Notes: a model not told the origin generated them from the sequence alone. A stretch of DNA of 64,000 nt from Hexactinellida sp. DTS-2022 (GCA_028753945.1 JAPNXP010000001.1:16172501-16236500); one strand, 5' to 3'; shown: positions 34,222-45,640, numbered from the stretch's first letter. Numbers and translations: made by a program.

Positions 34222-35443
34222 TATCTATATTATTAAATCTCGATTGTTGTTTGTTGTGTGTTTGTGTGTTTGTTTGTCCGGATTGTATTAAAGTGATGGG
34301 GGGATAGAAACCGCATTTATATATGAGATATAAACTAATTTCCAAATGTTATAATGGGAAAAGAAATGTTATAATAGGTAAACAAGTATGCTAAACACGA
34401 ATTTCGCGTTTATAAATTTCTCATATTAACATTTGTTGTTGTTGTTTACACAAAATAGGTAAACAAATTATGTAATGAAAATCAAAATCAACCTAGAAGT
34501 TAGCTTTCAACGGATATTATAGGAAAACAACAGGGAATGAAAGTTTCACGAACGGACTGAATTGACACGATTCAGTTCATCTTAAATTGAAGCACGTTCA
34601 GTTCGTTCAAGTTCACCTCCTAACTTCAGCTCCACCAGCGTTCGTTCAGTTCGTTCACGGGCTAACCCGCGTTCGTTCAATCCGTTCAATTCGTTTAGTT
34701 CAGTTCGTTCAGTGTACAGTTAGTAAGTCGAACTATTCCGTTTATGATGGACTGTTCGATCCTCCAAGCTGTTATTGAGTTCAGGTTAAGAAGCTAGAAT
34801 CTAAGCTAAGAGACATGAGTCCACTAGGGATGTCCGGGATTAGCACTTTTGCAGTCACCTATTATATTTATGGATCCATATTTATAATTTATCTTTATTC
34901 AGTATAGTTCGTTCAATTCAGTTCGTTCAGTTCGTTCAATTCGTTCAATTGCGGTTCGGAAAGCGTTGGCGTTCGTTCAGTTCGTTCACCGTGAATCCCT
35001 TAAAAGCCCTGCGTTCAGTTTGTTCAGTTCAAGTTCAATAAGTTCGTTCGTGAACCTTTCATTCCCTGGTAAACAAGTATGCTGAACACGAATTTCGCGT
35101 TTAAAATTTTCCTATATGAATATTTGTTGTTGTTGTTTACACAAATTAGGTAAACAAATTAATGAAAATTCAAAATCAACCTAGAAGTTAGCTTTAAACG
35201 GTTATTATAAGTAAACAAGTCAGAAGTGTGCTGAACACGAATTTCGCATTTATAAAATTCTAATTTGAGTATTTGTTGTTGTTGTTGTTTACACAGATAG
35301 GTAAACAAATTAATGAAAATTCAAAATCATAACGTCACTTTCTACTATTATTTCCATGGTAGAAAGTGTGAGTTATAAGGCCGCACAGCGGCCGTTAACT
35401 TGAGGTGCGTAGCACCGATCTGACCGAGACCGAAGGGCTCGTA
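34222..35443 (+). mobile_element. Helentron-like family B, copy interrupted by a hAT element
   Basis: Starts near TATCTATATTATTAAATCTCG, ends GGGCTCGTA. The first internal 140-bp repeat unit is split by the insertion at 34531-35068; two further units and the hairpins follow. The distal hairpin reads CTTTCTACT...GGTAGAAAG. Confidence 0.6.
34531..35068. mobile_element. hAT MITE made of TTCAGTTCGTTCA repeats
   Basis: Ends CAGGGAATGAAAG and CTTTCATTCCCTG, flanked by GAAAACAA (34523-34530) and GTAAACAA (35069-35076), an 8-bp duplication with one mismatch. Both halves are rich in CAGTTCGTTCA repeats. It lies inside a family B Helentron-like copy and so is younger than it. Confidence 0.85.
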
Positions 35444-35478
35444 TACCATGAAAACTCGATTATCCGAACTCGTTGGGA

Positions 35479-35896
35479 CAGAGTTGCACGCGGGCCGAAA
35501 TTTCTAACCGCGGCCCGGCCCTCGGCCCGCAATATTAAGTAAACCCGGCCCGCAGCCCGCGACTGAATTATTCGGCCCGAAAAAAGCCCGCAGCTTGTAT
35601 ATAAATTTCAATATGTTTTTATTAATTTCAGGTGAAGAGGATAATTAGGGAATCCTTGAGTGAAACCGAGTTTGTGAAAACTGATGAATAAGGGAAAGAT
35701 TAGTTTCTTACTTCTATGTATTCCCAATTGGTAACTCGTGACAATTCAAAATAATAATTCGGATTATAATGGGAGTAATTCCCGGTCGGCCCTCGCGGCC
35801 CGAAAAAATAGTTTTTCGGCCCGCGGCCCGAAGTGAAAAGTTGGCCCGTGGGCTGGGTGCGGGCTTGTGGGCCGGCACGGCCCGCGTGCAACTCTG
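35479..35896. mobile_element. GC-rich hAT MITE
   Basis: Exact 8-bp duplication CGTTGGGA (35471-35478 and 35897-35904). Ends CAGAGTTGCACGCGGGCCG and its inverse. Interior dominated by CGGCCCG repeats. It interrupts a sequence with TTATCCGAACTCGTTGGGA, itself similar to a Tigger-like end. Confidence 0.9.
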
Positions 35897-35904
35897 CGTT
35901 GGGA

Positions 35905-38326
35905 GTCTTGGGACCTGTCGAAAAGTTCGGATAGTTTGATACAAACTACTTTATGCGACAACATTGGGGCAGCCTGGGATGTTCGGTTAAGCGAAGAATA
36001 CTGATTAACAAAGTTGGAATCGAGGTTGTACAGTATACTATTAAGAATTTAAAACAAAATTGTTAACGTAGGTTTAAGGCTGGATGCTAGGATTGGTAGG
36101 TCCATCTTGGCATATTTGTGCTAATTAGCTTCTATGGAGAAAAGACAATTATTGGTAGGGACATGACCCTACCAGCCCTACCGGAGCCTACGCCTATGGG
36201 ATTGATAGAGAACTGCATTCATCTACTGAGTATAATTATCTTAAGTCTAAGCGACTCTGAGACTACTTTGGCTCTATAGCCTCGGAGTTCCCATTATCTA
36301 GAGAGCCCATCGGATATTATCGAAATAACATCTTGAAGATAGTCTCAATAAATAATAATATCAGATTACCACAACTAATGAGTATTAATTATAACGCCAA
36401 GTTGAATTATTCGTTAGTGTATTAATTATAATTTGTATGCTATACATAATGTTTACTATGTTGGAACCATCAGCAATGGATTAAACAATCACCACAACAC
36501 CACATTCCTCGTTTTGTATCTTTATATTAACTAGATGGCAGAGTGTTGTCTACCCTACATAATTCAATGATGGATAAGATTAGGAAGTGAAATACAAGTA
36601 CATTCTTGTGGCCTACTTTAATTGTACTTGTAAATTCCATATCATTTAAGACTAGGGTCAACTCGTTTAATTGAGACTAACATCCAGAAACTATTTGTCC
36701 CAGTATACTGTTTACACTAAGTTTTCGGTTAAGAGGTACATAACTTAATTGGAACAAATTGCTGGAACTAAATTGGTAAATAACTGCATAGCCGAACGTA
36801 TGTAGAAAATTACCCAAAATAAAATATTTAAGAGTAATCACTCGATTGTTGTACTATGTTGTTTGTTTGTATGGATTGCATTAAAATACAAATCGCATTA
36901 ATATTTGAGATAGCAATCTTCAAAATGTTATTATATATACTATGTAAACAAGTATGCTAAATACGAATTTTGCATCTACAAATGTCTGATTTAATGTTTA
37001 TTGTTGTCTTTGGTAATAGATTAGGTAAACAATATTGTGGAATATTAAATTTAATCAAGAAACTAACTTTCGAAGGTTATATTAGGTAAATATACTTAAT
37101 ACGAATTTGGTATTGTATCCGGCAAATAATAACATGTTTGTTGTTGCTGTTAAGTCGAAATAATCACTAATTGTAATGAATAAGCTCGCGATACATTTAT
37201 TAATGATTGAAAAACACTTTGCAAGAATAAGTGTAAAATTTGAGGGCACATATACCAAGATGAGTAACACTCAATTGATACAAACTGAATGTAGTGTATT
37301 TTAGTGGTCCAAATTTGAATACACCCTCAAATCCTCATTTTCTCATATATTTACATTTAACCTCAATTTTTTCAGAAATTCACGTTGAGTAATTAAGAGT
37401 TGTCATAATTATAGAATTATACCATCATGGACATTTCGTTTGAATATTGAATATGCTTGAAACACAAGCGAGGAGTGAAAGTAAGGAGTCTATGTTACAA
37501 TTTATGGACGTGCTTGGTGTATCCGCGTGCATACCAGGACTTTCCATAAACTTCAACATCTATACTGCAGAAATCATACACACGATTGGTAAATAACATT
37601 GTACTTTCCATTAGTTATAACTATGCTCTGTAGACTTTCATTTATGCAGTTAATTGAACAACAATCTACGTAGGTGTACTAATTCAATTATCTTTAATTG
37701 AATTTGCTGACATACTATTTAATTCATAATTTCGGAGTTTGAAGTTTATCTCTCCCTAAGGGTGTTTCTCAAATCAAACTAACTGGTTTTCAAAGAATTG
37801 TTATTCAACTCATGAACAAATTATAATGCATAACTGCTCGCCCTCTTTAGTTACAGAAACAATCAATTAGTGCAGTCTGGATAAAGTAATTATAGATAAT
37901 AGACACTTCATCTCATTATCATCCTACATACATTACAGTAGAAAATATTTCATAGAGTGATTAGAGCAGCAAAATATCAAAATTAAAAATTAACAGGTTG
38001 TTTAAGATATTTATTAAAGGTGCAAAATAGAGGAGTCGCCAGGAGTAATTGCCTAACTAACACATTGTATACTAATGGTAATTCTATACCAAGACACTGA
38101 ATCGGTTCAAAATGCACATGGACAAAAGTAAATAAATTCACTATAGTCGATCAGTCAATTACAAATGAGTTAATAGCCCCACATATAACTGTCTATACGA
38201 AACATGAGATAACAATCTTAGATCGTTGTCCGATGAGAAATCTAAATTTGCCTACACTTTTATTTGAAGGTTTTGATGAATATGAAATAACATAATTGCC
38301 CATGAGGGAAGAGAATACAGTAGACG
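35905..38326. other. AT-rich intergenic
   Basis: Includes a decayed family B copy (36838-37100) and a partial copy of the TTTATGGACGTGC foldback (37493-37560). No gene seen. Confidence 0.5.
36838..37100 (+). mobile_element. Helentron-like family B, decayed copy
   Basis: Recognisable ATCACTCGATTGTTG start, TTGTATGGATTGCATTAAAA, and one or two internal repeat units (GTAAACAAGTATGCTAAATACG). The 3' end is absent. Confidence 0.45.
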
Positions 38327-38481
38327 CAGGACCGGCTTTAGGCACACGCAAAACAAGCAACCGCGTGGGACGCCATGATTTATGGGGCGAAAAAATACAA
38401 TTCAATTTAGTATTTGATGGAAAACGCGGGGCGCCAAGATACTTTTTGCGTGGGGCGCCGAAAGAGCTAAAGCCGTTACTG
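38327..38481. mobile_element. hAT MITE, GGGGCGCC family
   Basis: Exact 8-bp duplication AGTAGACG on both sides. Ends CAGGACCGGCTTTAG and CTAAAGCCGTTACTG. Sister of 26332-26489. Confidence 0.85.
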
Positions 38482-38657
38482 AGTAGACGCCAGCCTTAGA
38501 GAAGAGGGAAATCTTTATATGCTACATTATTTGTAATAATTCAACTTTATACAAATACGGATAAGAAGAAATATCGGTTGGGGAATACAATTTTAATTAC
38601 ATTTGCTTATACGTACAAAGTTTGTAAGTTAACCAAGTTAATTTGAATTTCCGAATA

Positions 38658-38841
38658 CAGGTAAACCTCCCAAAGCGGCACCTCCGAGTAGCGGCAACCT
38701 CCGAGAAGCGACACAAAATCATTCTCCCGATGGGTGCCGCTTTGGGAGTTTTACCTTACGAGCAACCTCCCAAAGCGGCAACCTCCGAGAAGCGGCACAA
38801 AATCATTCTCCCGATGGGTGCCGCTTTGGGAGGTTTACCTG
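38658..38841. mobile_element. TA-flanked MITE with internal duplication
   Basis: Ends CAGGTAAACCTCCCAAAGCG and its exact inverse, TA on both sides. The interior is one module (ACCTCCCAAAGCGGCA ... GGTGCCGCTTTGGGAG) repeated twice, so each half is itself a foldback. Confidence 0.85.
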
Positions 38842-39105
38842 TAATACAAAACGGTTCCCTGGTGTTCGTCTATAAACGAGAATCTAAGGTTGTTCAATGA
38901 TACACAAAAATGCTGATCGAACTGATAATCCCTTCAACCAATAGATCACTAAAATAACTGCCCTAAATCTCTACTTTAAAGACATGACATGGAAAGTACA
39001 TTGGTGAATGAAGTTTATTTTTAATTAAAAAAGAAAACCACAATTAATGCCCAAGCAGAGCAAATGATAGTTAAAAACAATATAAGCAAGTGAATTGTAA
39101 TAAAT

Positions 39106-39414
39106 TTAGTACTTTTCTTCTAAATCATCTAAAATTTGCATAACTTCTAGGCTTAGTTTTGCTTCCTTTAGCATTTGTACTTCCTGCATTATGTAGGAGT
39201 ATTCTTGCTGGAGTTTCGCTCTCTCAGCCTCCAGCGAATGCTCCTGGCGCTTCTTCTTCTCTCGCTGAGCCTTATTGTACTGACTCATTTTCTTAAGTCT
39301 GCGAGAGTACTTCAGAGCCTTTGCTTCGTCTTCGCTCAAATTGTTTGTTTTGATGAGAAGATTCAGTTTTTTAATGTCGATCTCTGCGATTTCACTTCCC
39401 ACGATATGTTCCAT
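39106..39414 (-). CDS. Maf-like small bZIP protein 2
   Basis: A 102-residue intronless ORF. Residues 9-35 resemble the Maf extended homology region (AEIDIKKLNLLI, then LSEDEAKALK), 36-60 are basic (RRLKKMSQYNKAQREKKK) and 61-95 form a leucine zipper with Leu61, Leu68, Ile75, Leu82 and Leu89 exactly seven apart. Aligned without gaps to Maf, the signature Asn, Ala and Cys are replaced by Met, Asn and Gln, while Tyr46 and Arg51 stay. TATA box 52-59 bp upstream. It is the inverted partner of the 43737 gene, with which it shares about 350 bp of 5' flank. Expected to be nuclear and to dimerise; DNA specificity cannot be predicted. Confidence 0.82.
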   Translation of the reverse strand: MEHIVGSEIAEIDIKKLNLLIKTNNLSEDEAKALKYSRRLKKMSQYNKAQREKKKRQEHSLEAERAKLQQEYSYIMQEVQMLKEAKLSLEVMQILDDLEEKY

Positions 39415-39465
39415 TTCTTTAAGATTATATTGATTTGTTTGTTGAATCCTCTCATTTCAATATCT

Positions 39466-39473
39466 TATTTATA
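39466..39473 (-). promoter_or_regulatory. TATA box of bZIP gene 2
   Basis: TATAAATA on the minus strand, in the shared context ATTCAAGTATAAATAAGATA seen also before genes 4 and 5. Confidence 0.75.
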
Positions 39474-39932
39474 CTTGAATTATCTTTAGTATAATGTCAA
39501 GACTGGACTCTATATTTTCAATGTTGGTCAATTAAGCCAGTGTATAAATTATTTCTTATAACAATTGTATTGGGAACTGCTTTGTAAGATTTTCAGGTTA
39601 GGAATCTCATAGAATTAAAATTGATTGAGAAGCGAATTTGATAATTAGATACGAGGATAACTCTCCACTTAATTGTATTAGAATTGAGGTTAGATTTATT
39701 CTCATTATCTGACCATCAATTAATTAAAACAATTATTGGACAGATTAAGAAGATTTAAGCAATTATTTCGTTGTATTTTCATTTTCATTTAAAACAGTAA
39801 ATTGTTATAAGTTATAACAGTTACTAGGTATACCAATTTTCTGAATTAAGCACTATTACGCGTATGATCTATAATTGATCATTATTCTCGTAAGCAATAA
39901 TTAAACGCAAGATTATCAATTGTGTTAGAATA

Positions 39933-40116
39933 CAGTTGATTCCGCTTAATAGGGTCAGTTTTGTTCCAGGGTAGTTTGACCCAATTAAGCGGAGAAATTT
40001 AATAACCGAAAATATATTGAGTCAAACTGTAATTCCGTCCTATAAATCCTGTGAAATTTTACTCCATTACGCTGAGAAATCTATTAACCGATGGCTCTAT
40101 TAAGTGGAGTATACTG
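39933..40116. mobile_element. pogo/Tigger-like MITE, CCGCTTAAT family
   Basis: TA-flanked, 184 bp, ends CAGTTGATTCCGCTTAATAG and, inverted, CAGTATACTCCACTTAATAG. Related to 48929-49113 and 53191-53364. Confidence 0.75.
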
Positions 40117-40504
40117 TAATTGTATTTCAAATATGTAATAATAATTGTCCGATCAGCAAATAACAGATAGCTGAATATTCAAACTCGAACACTACAAATC
40201 ACATAGAGAGTAAAATGAATAGTCGATGTTTTTAAATTCCAATAGCAGACAGAAAATGAGGGTAACAGTATTCATTCAGTGATTAATTAGACTAGATACA
40301 TTAAATATAGGAATGAATAGGATTTTACAAATCAACAAATAAATAGTATAGGATAATAGTACCAAAGCTAAATAAATGCAAAATTTCAGGCTGTTCGTTT
40401 CATTGAGTGATTATAATTTGAAGAATTCAATAAAAATACAAAAATAAACAATTAATTGAATATATTGTAGAATCTAAGTTTATGTAATACGTGTACGCGT
40501 GTTA

Positions 40505-40991
40505 CATTAAAACTTCCAAAAGTGAACACCTTCAATAAATGAACAACTCCAAAATATGAACACTTTTTCTCGGTCCCAAAATTTCCCAAATGGTTTACAC
40601 AGTATTTACCCTACAACTTCTGAACACCTCTGAAAAGTGAAATATGAACATATAATCTGGTCCAAATTGTCCAAATTGTATAGGATATGACTTCTTAAAA
40701 GATGAACAAAGGATGTTTTAGAGGCTTTTTAGCCATGTTGGAGGGGTTTGTGACTTGATCTGCTTGAAATGGACTTTCTGGAGGCTAAGTGGCAGCTATG
40801 ATTTCACACTTGTGTGAATGCACAGATAATTCATGATGTGACTTCATTAGACAATATGTAATAAGTTACCATTGGAGGTAGAACCTGGACAGGATAAATA
40901 ATGATAAATCATGAAGAGTGAAGACGTCTCAAAGTCAAAAGTGAACATTTTTGACTGGTCCCCAGAGTGTTCACTTTCTTAAGGTTTACTG
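40505..40991. mobile_element. TA-flanked DNA element, ~490 bp
   Basis: Left end CATTAAAACTTCCAAAAGTG, right end inverted CAGTAAACCTTAAGAAAGTG; AGTGAACAC follows in both. Longer than the typical MITEs here, non-coding. Confidence 0.6.
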
Positions 40992-41272
40992 TATATGAAT
41001 GAATTATCATTTAAATAACTCAATACCTTTTTCTTCTAGTAAACAGATGCGTGAAACCCGTTCAAGTTGGTCTCCAAATTAATACACATATGATGTAAAT
41101 TAACGTAAGTAATGTGGATTTTATCAACTCTCCCAAAATTTACCATATACTAATTTGAACTCCAAACTTGTATTAGAATGTTGCAATTTGGAAAAGTTCA
41201 CCCTATGTCAATTTGCATCCCTTATATTATATTACGATCAAACAAAATGCGTAAAACTACAATAAATAAGCA

Positions 41273-41321
41273 ACAAACAAACAAACAAACAAACAAACAA
41301 ACAAACAAACAAACAAACAAC
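41273..41321 (+). repeat. (AAAC)n microsatellite
   Basis: About twelve uninterrupted AAAC tetramers. Confidence 0.95.
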
Positions 41322-41353
41322 TAAACAGACAAACAATGTTGGTGAGAATGTTG

Positions 41354-41464
41354 CAGTTTATGGACGTGCCTGGTGTACACGCGTGCACACCAGAAGAAAG
41401 TCCTGGTGTGCACGCGGGTATACCAGTGTGCACGGGGATACACCAGGCACGTCCATAAACTGTA
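41354..41464. mobile_element. foldback with CAGTTTATGGACGTGCC ends
   Basis: Ends CAGTTTATGGACGTGCCTGG and its exact inverse, flanked by GTTG/GTAAC. The interior has several GTGCACACC motifs. A decayed relative lies at 37493-37560. Confidence 0.7.
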
Positions 41465-42293
41465 ACAAGAATACCAATAACACAGAAAGGTTTCAAGCTC
41501 ACAACCAAATTCAATATGCATAACTTCTAACTGTAGTACAAATCTCATATAATATATTTCTTTCAATATCAATAGAATATCATATGCAATTAAAATATCA
41601 ATAATAATGTTAGTAACAAGTATCTGAAAAGTCTACTTCGAACAGACGAACATAAGGAATGGTCTACATAGAACGGACTATCTCTAGAAACGCTGATAAA
41701 TCTTTCAATAATTATAATTTCACGCTATACCTCCTAAAACGTGTACTAACTTAGTATGGTTTGCCGCAAAAAATATTCACAGACAATGTTTCGATGGGAA
41801 TGCTCTGCATCGAATGAAAGCATATAATACTGGAAAGCGAATGGTCTACTTAAGCTGATATTGTCTTTTAGTTAACTAAAGCATGTAATTTAACTCTGTA
41901 AATAGTTCAAGGTGATAGTGAGAAGTATGTGCACTGATTTGTATTCAAACTAACTTACGTATAGTTGGCAATTTTATGAAAAAGACAATTTACGAGTGTG
42001 TTTGAATACAAAACAGCTGTATATTACTTCATCTCCAAACCCTAACAATTACAAAGTTAATTAAAACTGGCAATGATTGTGAAGTTTGAAAGTGAAGATT
42101 AGAAGAATACATTAATGTAAAGAAAAAAGATAGAGGCAAGTCCAGAAGACTAAGAAGTCTCCTATTTACTATCCAGCGTATCTATATTGTGTTGAGGTTT
42201 TGTTAAAAATATTTATTAACCTTATGGAAAAATAAAAATGAAGATTTAAATTAAACAACAAGTGAATATAAACTAATACAATATGTTCGAATC

Positions 42294-42602
42294 TTAATAT
42301 CTTTGTGCCAAGTCATCCAAGATCTGTAGCATTTCGTATTCTAGTTTGGCTTCATTTAGCATTTGTACTTCCTGCATTATGTAGGAGTATTCTTGCTGGA
42401 GTTTCGCTCTCTCAGCCTCCAGCGAATGCTCCTGGCGCTTCTTCTTCTCTCGCTGAGTCTTATTGTACTGACTCATTTTCTTAAGTCTGCGAGAGTACTT
42501 CAGAGCCTTTGCTTCATCTTCGCTCAAATTGTTTGTTTTGATGAGAAGATTCAGTTTTTTAATGTCGATCTCTGCGATTTCACTTCTCAAGATTTGTTCC
42601 AT
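42294..42602 (-). CDS. Maf-like small bZIP protein 3
   Basis: 102 residues, intronless, same layout as gene 2: extended-homology-like region, basic YNKTQREKKKR, zipper. Residues 1-82 are almost identical to the other copies, including at the DNA level, but the C-terminal segment (LNEAKLEYEMLQILDDLAQRY) and both flanks have diverged. The abrupt change in identity near codon 83 suggests gene conversion of the core or an older duplicate homogenised in part. TATA box about 65 bp upstream. Confidence 0.8.
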   Translation of the reverse strand: MEQILRSEIAEIDIKKLNLLIKTNNLSEDEAKALKYSRRLKKMSQYNKTQREKKKRQEHSLEAERAKLQQEYSYIMQEVQMLNEAKLEYEMLQILDDLAQRY

Positions 42603-42666
42603 TTCTTTAGGATTGTAATACTGTTTGTATTGACTTATTTGAATAAATATCTTTCATTTCTTCACC

Positions 42667-42674
42667 TATTTATA
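42667..42674 (-). promoter_or_regulatory. TATA box of bZIP gene 3
   Basis: TATAAATA on the minus strand; the surrounding sequence differs from the other copies, although the octamer is intact. Confidence 0.7.
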
Positions 42675-42856
42675 CTGTAATCAGTATTATGTTACTGTAG
42701 ATTGTATTCTCCATGTTTTGGTTAATTAAGCCAATTTGTAACAATTTCCACTTAATTGGATTAAAATTGTGGTTAGACTGATTTAAATTATATGACAAAC
42801 TATTTATTGGGTTAAATATTTTCAAGATCCCATTTCGCAGTTCCCACAACAAAGTA

Positions 42857-43023
42857 CAGTAGAAGTCGGATATAAGCACACCGGTTATAAGAACATATTG
42901 GATATAAGAACACTATGTTGGAAAACGGTTTCCATATACTCTATATAATTTATGTCGGTTATAACTTATAAGCACATACGTAAGTGCTGTTCTCGACGAT
43001 GTGCTTATAACCGGCATCCACTG
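42857..43023. mobile_element. pogo/Tigger-like MITE, ATAAGCACACC family
   Basis: TA-flanked, 167 bp, ends CAGTAGAAGTCGGATATAAG and, inverted, CAGTGGATGCCGGTTATAAG. Sister of 22115-22270. Confidence 0.8.
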
Positions 43024-43677
43024 TATATTAACTGATTGAAGAAACTGGACGGTTTCCAGAATATAATTTTTGGCATATTCTCACATCTAGCCAAGTTATG
43101 ACGTAATTACCACGTTATGAGCGAAAAGTATCTTAATCGCATATAATAATTTATAATTCCTGAAGCTAAACAGAATATTATGGCAGATAATGTCGGCGGA
43201 AGATTATATTCGTTATTACAAGGTTTTTGAGACACAATGAGAGACACAATAACTTCCTCAGTGTATAGTATCTAAGTCAATTTAAAAATGTATCCGAAAA
43301 AGATTAATAAAGAGTGTCAGTATAATAGTCCACACTCTCTTCATAAAGTTAGTGGATCCACTGAAAGAAAGTAAACGAAAATGAAATACAACTAAATCTT
43401 CTTAATCAATTCAATAATTGTTTTAATTAATTGATGGTCAGATAATGAGAACAAATCTAACCTCAATTCTAATACAATTAAAGTGGAGAGTTATCCTCGT
43501 ATCTAACTATCAAATCGCTTATCAATCATTTTTTAATTCTATGAGATTCCTAACCTGAAAATCTTATAAAGCAGTTCCCAATACAATTGTTATAAGAAAT
43601 AATTAACACATTGGTTTAATTGACCAACATTGAAAATATAGAGTCCAGTCTTGACATTAAACTTAAGATAATTCAAG

Positions 43678-43685
43678 TATAAATA
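43678..43685 (+). promoter_or_regulatory. TATA box of bZIP gene 4
   Basis: TATAAATA 59 bp before the ATG, within ATTCAAGTATAAATAAGATA. Confidence 0.75.
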
Positions 43686-43736
43686 AGATATCGAAATGAG
43701 AGGATTCAACAAACAAATAAGTACAATCCTAAAGAA

Positions 43737-44045
43737 ATGGAACATATCGTAAGAAGCGAAATCGCAGAGATTGACATGAAAAAACTGAATCTTCTCATCA
43801 AAACAAACAATTTGAGCGAAGACGAAGCAAAGGCTCTGAAGTACTCTCGCAGACTTAAGAAAATGAGTCAATACAATAAGGCTCAGCGAGAGAAGAAGAA
43901 GCGCCAGGAGCATTCGCTGGAGGCTGAGAGAGCGAAACTCCAGCAAGAATACTCCTACATAATGCAGGAAGTACAAATGCTAAAGGAAGCAAAACTAAGC
44001 CTAGAAGTTATGCAAATATTAGATGATTTAGAAGAAAAGTACTAA
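43737..44045 (+). CDS. Maf-like small bZIP protein 4
   Basis: 102 residues, intronless, differing from protein 2 at only a few positions (for example MEHIVRSEIAEIDMKK). Same extended-homology-like segment, basic stretch and Leu/Ile heptads 61-68-75-82-89. AATAAA at 44055-44060 follows the stop closely. An ATG at 43696 lies between TATA box and start but probably upstream of the transcription start. It and gene 2 form an inverted pair around gene 3. Confidence 0.82.
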   Translation: MEHIVRSEIAEIDMKKLNLLIKTNNLSEDEAKALKYSRRLKKMSQYNKAQREKKKRQEHSLEAERAKLQQEYSYIMQEVQMLKEAKLSLEVMQILDDLEEKY

Positions 44046-44054
44046 ATTTATTAC

Positions 44055-44060
44055 AATAAA
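44055..44060 (+). terminator. poly(A) signal of bZIP gene 4
   Basis: AATAAA ten bases after the stop. The corresponding site after gene 5 (48645-48655) has become a T run, so that gene would need another signal, such as AATAAA at 48759. Confidence 0.5.
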
Positions 44061-44577
44061 TTTTTTATAATATATAACAAATTCTATTTGCTCTGCTTAG
44101 ACAGGAATTATTGTTTATTATTTGAAAATATATTTCATTAAATAATTTATTCCATTTAATATCTCAATAAAGTAAAATTGAATACCAAGCAAATGGATAT
44201 TCCTATAGGGAGGATTATACGCTTAATAAACTCATCAAATGTTTACTAAGTGACAAATATTTAATATTAACTTGTCATAGAAATGATTCTTACTTGGAAA
44301 TGTCCCATTTATAGGTGCCCAATTAAACGCAGTATAATGTAACATATACTAGTCGTCTAGTATGATAAGTGTAGAAATATAACTTTGAATGGATGCAGGA
44401 ATTATGCTCAAATATTATCCTCAAATACCCAGGACTGAATTGATTTGATGGATTTCTGAAGTGGCAAAAGACTTGACTGAATTTTCAAACCATTTAGTAA
44501 TTATTTTCATTTAATATAGAATAAATGAGTAGTTGAAATTTTCAACGAAATGCGAGGAGAACCGTCGAAATTCGATC

Positions 44578-45640
44578 CACAGTGGTTTATTGACAGGAAG
44601 TTGGACAATTTTTTACCTATTCTGATCTCTTCAAAAACGTTTTTATCGTGTTCAGCATAATCGAGAAACTAGGTAACTGTTTTTACAGTTAAAAATTCCG
44701 AGTAGAATTAGAAATATGATGCAGTGTCTATAGTTTCAATGGCTAAATAAAATTGAAGAAATTTTGTGGTTAACTATTATGAATCATTTCATGCTCGTGT
44801 ATCTCATTAGGTTTCGATCACAATCAGCTAATACTTTCACAGTGTTTAATTATAGTTTATATCATCCTAAAACTGTTGAATACTCTTCATATAATTATTT
44901 GTCCTTTAGTATAATTATCATTGCAAATTATGATTAGCTGGAAGTGTCCGAACTGCTAAATTCCATGTATAGGTATTGCGTAAACTTGTAGTGTCGTGTC
45001 GTGTCGTTTTACTAGAACTATTTTTATATCAAGTTTAACTAAATAGCTTGAATTTTAACCACTTTCTAGCCCCGCGCAACCGCGCGCAAAAAAATCTACT
45101 TGTCTATATACGGGGGCTTTGAAGATTTATATACTAAGATTTTAATTTTTTAATCAAAATTTCATCAATTAGTAAACTAAATGAATAATTTAGAAGCGTG
45201 GGATTACCTTTCAACAAAGGAAACTATACGGGTTGCTGTAAATGTAATAGAAAATGCAAGGGTGATCAAATGCCAAAATTGGAACAAGAAAAACTGGTCG
45301 AACCGTTGATGTTAAAAAAGCTGGTTATTTAACTGGCCTAGGCTCTCGAATTACATTATCAACTTAATTTATATCTACACAATGCATTTATTTAGAGATG
45401 CATATAAATGAATTAGCTCTAGTTTATTTGAAAATACTAATTTAGCAATTATTTGTGGAATTATGGGAATAAATTAAAACACTATGACGTCATAACTTAA
45501 AAATCTGAAGCCGTACTAATTTTCTGAGTCCATAAATGGATTCACAGGTATAGATAACCCATGGGTATATAATACATTTGATAGGTCTATCTGCTCTGGA
45601 AATACCTACTTCCTGTGAATGATCGAAATAAACCAATGTG
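44578..45640. mobile_element. 1063-bp DNA transposon insertion, unclassified
   Basis: Defined by comparison with the empty site in the duplicate (near 49345). Ends CACAGTGGTTTATT and, inverted, CACATTGGTTTATT. Target duplication CGATC (44573-44577, 45641-45645). Interior non-coding, includes a GTGTCGTGTCGTGTCG tract and a CCGCGCAACCGCGCGC motif. Confidence 0.7.

Larger units (their letters stand above)
39474..42293. other. intergenic with MITEs
   Basis: About 350 bp next to 39474 are duplicated upstream of the genes at 43737 and 48327. The rest holds the MITE at 39933, a larger TA-flanked element at 40505, an AAAC microsatellite and the foldback at 41354. No gene seen. Confidence 0.5.

Noticed and set aside
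35700..35964. three overlapping minus-strand frames
   Set aside because: Lie in the GC-rich hAT MITE; open only because of low AT content.
39175..39489. ~100-codon ORF opposite bZIP gene 2, also present opposite genes 3, 4 and 5
   Set aside because: Conserved only because the bZIP coding strand is conserved; a shadow frame without independent support.
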